Of a stretch of 30,466 nucleotides of DNA, positions 24,907 to 30,466 are shown one piece after another; the stretch's first letter is position 1, and every line of letters begins with the position of its first letter. A program made the position numbers and the translations under genes. The stretch comes from SSF26 sp037443945. Lineage in GTDB: Bacteria > Chloroflexota > Anaerolineae > J102. The notes under the pieces were generated by a model. The model was not told where the DNA came from. It searched no databases and saw only the letters and a program-made list of their open reading frames with translations. The stretch is taken from NCBI GenBank assembly GCA_037443945.1, contig JBBINH010000042.1:1-30466 (forward strand). Reading direction: 5' to 3'.

Positions 24907-24992
24907 GACTCGGTTCTATCTTTTGTTGGTGAGAACGTTTGAACGTTATGCCTGCCTGCCCCTCTTGCGCCAACACACTCCGGAACCGAGTC
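24907..24992. other. Long inverted-repeat structure between the anti-sigma and oxidoreductase genes
   Basis: GACTCGGTTC (24907-24916) pairs perfectly with GAACCGAGTC (24983-24992). Inside it TGTTGG (near 24924) pairs with CCAACA (near 24971), and the centre contains AACGTT twice (AACGTT-TG-AACGTT), each copy self-complementary. The nested pairing over 86 bases suggests a folded RNA or a terminator for the minus-strand sigma/anti-sigma transcript. No T-run follows the stem. Confidence 0.45.
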
Positions 24993-25049
24993 AAACACCA
25001 GGCTACAGCTCAAACTGCGGACAAAGCCCGGATAGCGGCAAGATCCGCC

Positions 25050-25826
25050 TTACTGGATCGATCGACGGCGTCGCATCAGCACCATGGCCAGCACGAGCAC
25101 CACCAACGCCGCCGTCAGGATGATCTCCAGCACCCGCAACCAACCGTACCCGATCGTCGGAGCCGCCGTCTCGGTCTGAGAGAGGGCCAGAGGAGTCCCC
25201 TCGACCGTAGGGGCGGCCTGCACTTGCCTTTGGTCCATCGGCTCCGCCCCCTCTGTCGGTAGGGACGATTCGGGGGTCGTCATCGCCTTGAGGGTGAAGG
25301 TGACTTCGGTAGGCGCTTCCATGGTCGCTGCGGCCATGTCTTCTGCCGGCGGCGCCACGGCCAGCGCTTCGGGTGGGGCCGTCGGCACGGCGACCGCGGC
25401 TTCGGGTTGGGCTGCCGGTGCCATCAGGACCGTGACCCCGGTCTGACGTTGCGACCAGACATCTACGCCCAGGGTGAAGACAAGGGCCAACGCCACAACG
25501 GCCGTGGCCAGGGTCAACCCGCGCAGCCACCCACTGCGGCGGAGCCCCCGCTCCCCCGCCTGCAAGGACGCAGAGGCTGCCACCTGGGCCTCGTTCAACA
25601 CGAAGGCACGCGGGACGGCCAGCCGTGGCGCCTGCGCCAACAACTGCACAACCCGGCGCAGTTCCTGCAGACGCCGGCGCAGCTCGGGATCGGTGGCGAG
25701 GCGCGCTTCCAGGCGCGCCACTTCGGCAGGTGTCAGCCGACCGTCCAGATAAGCCGACAGCAGCTCGTCATCCTGAGGAGAATAGGGAGAAGTGGACTTG
25801 GGCAAGAACATGGTCGCCGATGGCAC
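25050..25826 (-). CDS. Anti-sigma factor-like membrane protein, no zinc motif
   Basis: The 258-residue protein begins with a short helical domain (DDELLSAYLDGRLTPAEVARLEARLATDPELRRRLQEL) that looks like an anti-sigma domain, but the His-x3-Cys-x2-Cys zinc motif of ZAS proteins is absent. A membrane helix follows at about 103-122 (TLATAVVALALVFTLG), then ~100 residues rich in Pro, Ala, Thr and Glu outside the membrane, and a second helix at about 232-252 ending in RRRRS. It should bind the neighbouring ECF sigma factor and release it on an external signal. GTG 25826 lies three bases after the sigma stop (coupling); ATG 25811 is the alternative. Confidence 0.83.
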   Translation of the reverse strand: MPSATMFLPKSTSPYSPQDDELLSAYLDGRLTPAEVARLEARLATDPELRRRLQELRRVVQLLAQAPRLAVPRAFVLNEAQVAASASLQAGERGLRRSGWLRGLTLATAVVALALVFTLGVDVWSQRQTGVTVLMAPAAQPEAAVAVPTAPPEALAVAPPAEDMAAATMEAPTEVTFTLKAMTTPESSLPTEGAEPMDQRQVQAAPTVEGTPLALSQTETAAPTIGYGWLRVLEIILTAALVVLVLAMVLMRRRRSIQ

Positions 25827-25829
25827 CCT

Positions 25830-26438
25830 TCAGGGGAGGGATTCACTGCTTAGACGATAGCGCGAAGGCAGAAGTTCCTGATGCTGTTGGAGGAGATCGC
25901 GCAGCCGCGCCCGTGCCCGGCTCAGCCGCGATTTGACCGTACCCAACCGGATGTTCATCACGGCGGCGATTTCTTCGTAGGAAAGCCCTTCGATATCGGA
26001 AAGGACCACAACCGTCCGCTGTTCGGGCGGAAGCTGGGTCAACGCCCATTGCAACACCCGGTTCAGTTCGACCCGTTCGGCGTATTCATCCGGGCTCTCA
26101 CCGGCTTCGGCCAACCGCCAGGTGTGTTCGACATCCTCCGTCATATCCTCCAGGCCGGTCGACGGGCGACGCCGGCGGGCGCGCAGTTGGTCGTAGCAGG
26201 TATTCGTGACAATGCGCAACAGCCAGGCCCGAAACGAGTCCCCCCGAAAGCTGTCCAGGGCCCGATACGCCTTGAGAAACGCATCCTGAGTTGCATCGGC
26301 TGCGGCCTCGGCATCCCCTATGATACGAAAGGCCACGTTATAAGCCACGCTCTGATAGTGAAGCACGAGCCGGTTGAAAGCGGCCAGCTCGCCCCGCCGG
26401 GCAGCCATTACCAGATGCTTATCGTCCATGACACACAT
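25830..26438 (-). CDS. ECF-type RNA polymerase sigma factor
   Basis: The 202-residue regulator has sigma region 2 (FNRLVLHYQSVAYNVAFRI, then DATQDAFLKAYRALDSFRGDSFRAWLLRIVTN) and region 4 with a helix-turn-helix (LPPEQRTVVVLSDIEGLSYEEIAAVMNIRLGTVKSRLSRARARL). It lacks regions 1 and 3, as ECF factors do. A 40-residue linker rich in Glu/Asp joins the two. The anti-sigma gene follows immediately. ATG 26438 and ATG 26429 are both possible starts. The upstream region holds the divergent tRNA-Leu promoter; a TATAAC-like -10 with a poor -35 may serve this gene. Confidence 0.93.
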   Translation of the reverse strand: MCVMDDKHLVMAARRGELAAFNRLVLHYQSVAYNVAFRIIGDAEAAADATQDAFLKAYRALDSFRGDSFRAWLLRIVTNTCYDQLRARRRRPSTGLEDMTEDVEHTWRLAEAGESPDEYAERVELNRVLQWALTQLPPEQRTVVVLSDIEGLSYEEIAAVMNIRLGTVKSRLSRARARLRDLLQQHQELLPSRYRLSSESLP

Positions 26439-26484
26439 TGCCGCCGATCAGACCGGTTGTGGAGAGAGCAAAGGGAGACCGTTC

Positions 26485-26514
26485 TTGACGAAGACATCAA
26501 AGCTTCGTTATACT
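26485..26514 (+). promoter_or_regulatory. Promoter of tRNA-Leu
   Basis: TTGACG (26485-26490), an 18-base spacer and TATACT (26509-26514) sit immediately before the tRNA. The start would be near 26521, only a few bases ahead of the mature 5' end at 26525. Confidence 0.75.
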
Positions 26515-26524
26515 GTCATCGGTA

Positions 26525-26608
26525 GCCGAAGTGGCGGAACAGGCAGACGCGGCGGTCTCAAAAACCGTTGGAGGTTGCTCCATGTGGGTTCGAGTCCCAC
26601 CTTCGGCA
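26525..26608 (+). tRNA. tRNA-Leu (anticodon CAA)
   Basis: The acceptor arms are GCCGAAG and CTTCGGC. The anticodon stem GCGGT/ACCGT surrounds CTCAAAA, giving CAA, which reads UUG. The long variable arm (about GTTGGAGGTTGCTCCAT) marks a class II tRNA, and the T-loop GTTCGAGTC is intact. The discriminator is A and no CCA is encoded. Confidence 0.95.
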
Positions 26609-26613
26609 CTGTG

Positions 26614-26643
26614 GATGCCCTGGTAGTATAACGGCAACCGCCC
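26614..26643 (+). other. tRNA 5'-half-like remnant
   Basis: Just after tRNA-Leu, a segment containing TGGTAGTATAACGGCAACC resembles the junction and D-arm of a small class I tRNA (Gln, Gly or Glu type). No anticodon arm, T-arm or matching acceptor strand follows; the sequence runs into the terminator. It may be a decayed second tRNA gene or a chance match. Confidence 0.3.
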
Positions 26644-26652
26644 GACAACGCC

Positions 26653-26717
26653 AGAGGGAAGCCGGTTCAGGTTTGGCCGTCACGGCTTGGAACCGATGCC
26701 GGTTTTCCCTCTTTTTT
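26653..26717 (+). terminator. Intrinsic terminator downstream of tRNA-Leu
   Basis: AGAGGGAA (26653-26660) pairs with TTCCCTCT (26705-26712), enclosing further stems (CGGTTC/GAACCG and GCCGT/ACGGC). A run of six T (26712-26717) follows directly. It is one of the few U-tract terminators in this window. Confidence 0.75.
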
Positions 26718-26776
26718 GTCCCGGATTTCTCCTGCGCTCTTGTGCGAACCGCTCCCCGTTTGTCGCCTTTTTGCCT

Positions 26777-28033
26777 ATGAAGCGTACCCGTGATCGAAGC
26801 TGGCTGATCGTCCTCTTCGGCCTGATAGCCGGTTTGCTCATCGGTCTATGGGCCGGAATGCGTTGGTTATCGGTGCTGACGCCGGTCTCTCTGCGACAAC
26901 TGGAGCCGGCCCAAAAGGATGACTATGTGGTCCTGGTCGCCCTGGCCTATGCCCAAAACGGCGACCGGGCCTGGGCCGAGACGCAACTTCGTCAGCTGGG
27001 AGCGCCCAACCTGGGCCAACTCGTGATGGGGGTGCTGGAGCGCAAACAAGCCGCCGGCGAACAAGGCCCGACGCTCACGGCGCTGGCGCAACTGGCCCTG
27101 GCCTTGGGGATGCCGCGATCGGAACTGGTGGCCTATTTGCCCTCGCCGACGGCCCTACCGACGCCAACCCCGCCCCCGTCCACACCGTCACCCCCTCCGC
27201 CCTCGCCCACACCGACCCCGGCGCCGCCGACGGCCACCCCCACGCCGGAACCGCCGACCCCAACTCCCACGCCGGCCGGACCACCGATCGTCAGAGCGGC
27301 CGGTGAGATCAACATCCGCCAGGGGCCCGGCTTGGCCTATGCCGTTGTCGGCCGTCTGATGGAGGGCGAACCGGCGCTTCTCATCGGGCGTAACGAAGCC
27401 GGCGACTGGTGGCATATCCGCCGCCAAGACGGCACCATCGGCTGGGTTCTGGGACAGTTGGTTGTGGTCGAAGGGGACACCACGGCCGTTCCCGTCGTCG
27501 TAGCGCCGCCCGTGCCTACGGTGCCTCCGACCCCGGCAGCCACAAACACCCCCCGACCGACCCCGCCGGCTCCGGCCACACCACGGCCCACGGTAGCCTA
27601 TACGGTGTCGGTACGGCTGCGCAGCGTGGGCGAGCATTCCCAGCGCTGCAACGCCGGCGACCATACCATTTTCGTCAGCGTGGTTGACCCGGCCGGCAAC
27701 CCCCTCAACGGCGTGCGGGTGCGGGAGGTTTTCACCGGCCAGGTGCAGGTTACCGGCGCCCAGGGTAAGGGTGACGGTCGCGTCGAGTTCGACATCTACC
27801 GCGGGGGTGGCGGCCAGGTCGAGGTGATCGATGAGAACGGCAATCGGATCAGCGAACTCTCACGCGGGATGAGCGCCGATTGGCCTGATTTTGACCTGCT
27901 CTCCGCCGCCGGCTATTGCAATTGCAAACCCCATCCGGATGAAGCCAGTTGTCGGCAAGACCTGGAGAACAAAACCTACTTCTTCGCCGTAGGGCATTAC
28001 GCCTACGAGGTGGTGTTCCGGCGGACCTACTAA
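26777..28033 (+). CDS. Membrane-anchored SH3b-domain protein with Pro/Thr stalks
   Basis: The 418-residue protein has an N-terminal membrane helix (residues 10-29) with Lys/Arg before it, so the rest is extracytoplasmic. Residues 45-115 are helical and TPR-like (YVVLVALAYAQNGDRAWAETQLRQLG). A Pro/Thr/Ser stalk (121-172) leads to an SH3b domain at about 175-235 (INIRQGPGLAYAVVGRLMEGE, then GDWWHIRRQDGTIGWV). A second stalk (240-280) leads to a C-terminal Ig-like domain with several Cys (CNAGDHTIFVSVVDPAGNPLNGVRV; CNCKPHPDEASC). SH3b domains usually bind cell-wall or surface ligands; the role is unknown. ATG 26777 is chosen since the in-frame upstream start lies inside the terminator. Confidence 0.85.
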   Translation: MKRTRDRSWLIVLFGLIAGLLIGLWAGMRWLSVLTPVSLRQLEPAQKDDYVVLVALAYAQNGDRAWAETQLRQLGAPNLGQLVMGVLERKQAAGEQGPTLTALAQLALALGMPRSELVAYLPSPTALPTPTPPPSTPSPPPPSPTPTPAPPTATPTPEPPTPTPTPAGPPIVRAAGEINIRQGPGLAYAVVGRLMEGEPALLIGRNEAGDWWHIRRQDGTIGWVLGQLVVVEGDTTAVPVVVAPPVPTVPPTPAATNTPRPTPPAPATPRPTVAYTVSVRLRSVGEHSQRCNAGDHTIFVSVVDPAGNPLNGVRVREVFTGQVQVTGAQGKGDGRVEFDIYRGGGGQVEVIDENGNRISELSRGMSADWPDFDLLSAAGYCNCKPHPDEASCRQDLENKTYFFAVGHYAYEVVFRRTY

Positions 28034-28390
28034 GCCCTCAACCGGCAGGCATGGCTCAAGCCCTATCCATGCTCAAGGCCAGGCCGCCATGACCATGCCT
28101 GAAGGCCCCTGGCGAGTATGGCGCCGTACACCGAAGCCCGCCGCATAACGGGGCCGGGCTCCGCCACGCGGGGGAAACGGTAGGGATAGGCGTATCCGAA
28201 GACGCCGGTCACCCTGCGGAAGACATTTGCGCCCCTGGGTAGTTTGCGCAATCGTCCTTTTTTGAGGTAACCTTGCCCCACCTGCCGTATCCGAATGGTC
28301 CGGTAGGCTCTATCCCAACACGGCGTGGATGGGGAGGTTCGCCTTGCCGGTTCACGCTTTGTTATCTTGCAAGGAGGTCGAAACGATTCT
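28034..28390. other. Intergenic region without a gene
   Basis: These 357 bases hold no convincing gene; an antisense frame of 111 codons has no domain and no start context. Just after the SH3b gene a 9-bp perfect inverted repeat, CAGGCATGG (28046-28054) and CCATGCCTG (28093-28101), may end transcription, though no T-run follows. A six-T run at 28258-28263 follows a TTGCGCAA palindrome. The four-cNBD gene has AAGGAGG thirteen bases before its GTG, an unusually long spacing, and no clear promoter. Confidence 0.5.
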
Positions 28391-30466
28391 GTGAGCACAC
28401 ATCTGCTGGACCGTGCCTCACCGTTTGCCGACCTGAGTCCGGAAGAGCGTCAGTTGCTGGTGCCCTACTTTCACCTGCAGCGCTTTGCTGCGGGTGAAGT
28501 TGTCTTTAGCGAAGACGAACCCGGCCAGACGCTGTACCTGATCAGGCACGGTGGCGTCCGCCTCAGCCTGGGGCCGATTAGCCTGGCCACGCTGGGCGTG
28601 GGCGCCGTCTTCGGCGAAACGGATGTCTTCCTGGGCCGCCCGCGCACCCTCACGGCGCAGGCCACAGGGGAGACCGAGGTGTGGGTCCTTTCCGCGCACG
28701 ACCTGGAAGCGGTCATCACAACCCATCCGACGATCGGCATCAAGCTGGCGCGCAGCTCGGGTATCCGCCTGGTCCAACTCCAGACGTATCTGAGTGAGCA
28801 GCGCCTGCGTCATGCCACCGGTCTGGGTGGACTGACGGCCGACGAGCGCAGCCAACTTGCCGCCCAACTCGAGATCCAGGTCTTCGCTTCGGGCCAGACG
28901 TTGTATCGCCAGGGGACCGAAGCCGAGGCCCTTTACATCATCGAGAGCGGACGGGTGCAGCTCCAACGCGACGGGTTGCTGGTGGATGCAGGGCCGGGCG
29001 AGGTCCTGGGCTTGTTGGCCCTGATCACCGACAAACCCCACGGTGAAACGGCGCAGGCCCAAATCGAAACCATAACCTGGCTCTTGAAGCGCGCGGCTCT
29101 GGCCGAACTGAGCGCAGTCAATCCCGACTTGCTCAGTCATCTCAGCGCCGGGCTGCGCGGTCCTCTCAGCCCGGAGGATGAGGAGCTGGCCATCGAACGG
29201 CTCCAGGCCCTGCCCATGTTCGGCGAACTCGACAAGACCACACTGCAGGCCGTGGCCCAACGCCTGTTGCTGCAGCATGTGCCGGCTCAGGCCGTCATCT
29301 ACACCGAAGGCAGCCCCGGCGATGCCCTTTATCTGGTGGATAGCGGTCGCGTCGAGATCGTCAGCAGCCTGAGCCGGCGTGGTCAGGTGCTGGCCCGTCT
29401 GGGACCGGGGGGCTTCTTCGGCGAAATGGCCTTGTTGACCGGCAAACCGCGCACCACAGGCGCGCGTGCGGCAGAACCCACCAACCTCTGGATCCTCTAT
29501 CGCTCCGACTTTGATGACTTGATGGCCCGTTACCCGGCCATCGCGCAGGCCGTCAACCGCGTGCTGGGTGAACACCTGAGCCAGGCCGCCGTCAACTTCG
29601 GCGAGCGGCACCTGCGTCGGATCACCCTTTTTGCCGGCCTGAGCGCCGAACAACTGGCCGATGTGGCCGAGCGTCTGGAGCCGGCTCGTTTCCGTCGCGG
29701 GGAAACCATCTACCGCGAAGGGGAAGCAGGCGACCGGCTTTATCTCATCGAAAGCGGACGGGTGCGGTTGGGGAGTGGCGGAACCACCGTCATCACCGTG
29801 GGCGACGGCGACTTTTTCGGCGAGGGCTCCTTGCTCACGGGTGAGACCCACAGCCTGACGGCGGTAGCCGAGACCGATGTGGACGCGTGGGCGCTGACGC
29901 GCACCGAATTCGAAAACCTGGTGCTTCGCTATCCCGTGCTGGCCCTGAACCTGAGTCGGGTGCTGGCGCAGCGCACGCGGCAATGGGCCACAGGCCGAGT
30001 CGGTGTGGCCGCAGCGCCGACGGCAGCGATGCCCGTCACCCCGACGCCCACCCCTGCCCCCAAGCCGACCCCGAGCGCACCGCCACGGGTGACGCCGGCC
30101 CCGCGACCGGCACCGACCCCGCAGGTCGGCTTTTTGGCGGCGCTGACGCAATGGTACGCCGGTCTGTCGCGAGCGGCGCGGGTTCGCCTCATCCTGCTCG
30201 TCCTGTTGTTGGTCTTCCTGTTCGGCGTTTCGTTGCCGGCCGCGGTTGTCAGCGCCCTGCGCGCTTCGCGCACGCCCGGGCAGGACACTACCCCGCGCGT
30301 GGCCTGGGCGGCCGTGGCCAACAACGTGGCGCCGGTAGCCATGGCCCTGGCCAACCCGGCCTCGCCCAACGATCCGGCTGCCGAATTCCCGCCGACGCCA
30401 ACCTACACCCCACCGCCGACGGCCACACCCCTGCCTACCGACACGCCCACGCCCACCCCGACCCCG
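28391..30466 (+). CDS. Four tandem cyclic-nucleotide-binding domains, membrane helix and Pro/Thr stalk; 3' end outside window
   Basis: The frame is open from GTG 28391 to the window end (692 residues). Four CAP_ED (cNMP-binding) domains lie at about 11-125, 141-255, 268-395 and 410-535. Domains 1 and 3 keep the phosphate-binding cassette: FGE 74-76 with Arg85 (RPRT) and FGE 343-345 with Arg354 (KPRT). Domains 2 and 4 are altered: LGL 206-208 with His217, and FGE 476-478 with His487. There is no helix-turn-helix, kinase or channel domain. A Pro-rich linker (546-575) leads to one membrane helix (about 597-620), then Pro/Thr-rich sequence outside. This suggests a membrane-bound cytoplasmic cyclic-nucleotide sensor that passes a signal outwards (inference). 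The domain count is well supported; the C-terminal function is unseen. Confidence 0.88.
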   Translation, partial: MSTHLLDRASPFADLSPEERQLLVPYFHLQRFAAGEVVFSEDEPGQTLYLIRHGGVRLSLGPISLATLGVGAVFGETDVFLGRPRTLTAQATGETEVWVLSAHDLEAVITTHPTIGIKLARSSGIRLVQLQTYLSEQRLRHATGLGGLTADERSQLAAQLEIQVFASGQTLYRQGTEAEALYIIESGRVQLQRDGLLVDAGPGEVLGLLALITDKPHGETAQAQIETITWLLKRAALAELSAVNPDLLSHLSAGLRGPLSPEDEELAIERLQALPMFGELDKTTLQAVAQRLLLQHVPAQAVIYTEGSPGDALYLVDSGRVEIVSSLSRRGQVLARLGPGGFFGEMALLTGKPRTTGARAAEPTNLWILYRSDFDDLMARYPAIAQAVNRVLGEHLSQAAVNFGERHLRRITLFAGLSAEQLADVAERLEPARFRRGETIYREGEAGDRLYLIESGRVRLGSGGTTVITVGDGDFFGEGSLLTGETHSLTAVAETDVDAWALTRTEFENLVLRYPVLALNLSRVLAQRTRQWATGRVGVAAAPTAAMPVTPTPTPAPKPTPSAPPRVTPAPRPAPTPQVGFLAALTQWYAGLSRAARVRLILLVLLLVFLFGVSLPAAVVSALRASRTPGQDTTPRVAWAAVANNVAPVAMALANPASPNDPAAEFPPTPTYTPPPTATPLPTDTPTPTPTP

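Noticed and set aside
28063..28398. 111-codon minus-strand frame after the SH3b gene
   Set aside because: No ribosome site, no promoter, no domain; the region looks non-coding.
28418..30151. 577-codon minus-strand frame
   Set aside because: It mirrors the four-cNBD gene, whose repeated domain motifs are unmistakable; the antisense product has no recognisable motif.
30019..30466. Thr/Pro codon repeats as tandem DNA repeats or CRISPR
   Set aside because: The repeats are irregular ACG/CCG-type codons of stalk sequences, as also at 113-313 and 27137-27290; no fixed spacer or repeat length.

Overview
The window looks like a chromosomal segment of a high-GC Chloroflexota bacterium, probably Anaerolineae-like. 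This is an inference from several features: Pro/Thr-rich stalks on surface proteins, a stand-alone bacterial Elp3, an ECF sigma/anti-sigma pair, many GTG starts with weak Shine-Dalgarno sequences, and a heme-copper oxidase maturation cluster. I saw no CRISPR array, insertion sequence or phage gene. Gene density is high, and most genes come as short co-directional runs that end convergently.

Layout. 1-2487 (-): secreted clan-A glycoside hydrolase with SdrD-type and carbohydrate-binding domains, cut by the window edge. 2673-2746 (-): tRNA-Arg(CCT). 2810-5521 (+): HEAT-like protein and mannose-1-phosphate guanylyltransferase. 5466-6437 (-): DinB-like protein. 6556-8166 (+): biotin-dependent acyl-CoA carboxylase beta subunit. 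8050-11771 (-): five-gene run PCuAC, YtkA-like lipoprotein, NapH/CcoG-like Fe-S membrane protein, SURF1 and a YkgJ-type Cys-cluster protein, read from a strong promoter with an AT-rich inverted repeat. 11958-12480: non-coding and structured. 12481-15882 (+): large CHASE4-HAMP-PAS-PAS-GAF-GAF-HD-GYP c-di-GMP phosphodiesterase with a strikingly AT-rich 5' end.

15901-18445 (-): MaoC-like hydratase, CitE-like lyase and dGTPase. 18573-19034 (+): Bcp peroxiredoxin. 19071-22092 (-): Trm9-like methyltransferase, M29 aminopeptidase and PfkB-family kinase. 22190-23815 (+): Elp3, divergent from the methyltransferase; together they suggest an mcm5U34 tRNA wobble-modification pair. 23823-24815 (-): luciferase-like oxidoreductase. 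25050-26438 (-): ECF sigma factor and anti-sigma factor. 26525-26608 (+): tRNA-Leu(CAA) with its promoter and terminator. 26777-28033 (+): membrane-anchored SH3b protein. 28391-end (+): an unusual membrane protein with four tandem cyclic-nucleotide-binding domains, open at the window edge.

Themes. Copper delivery and oxidase assembly are grouped in one operon. Cyclic-nucleotide signalling appears twice, as c-di-GMP hydrolysis and as the four-cNBD protein. CoA-ester metabolism appears as the carboxylase and the MaoC/CitE pair. Most recognisable promoters are sigma70-like with 17-19 bp spacers, and several put the start codon at or near the transcription start. All functional calls come from reading motifs by eye; no database search was run.
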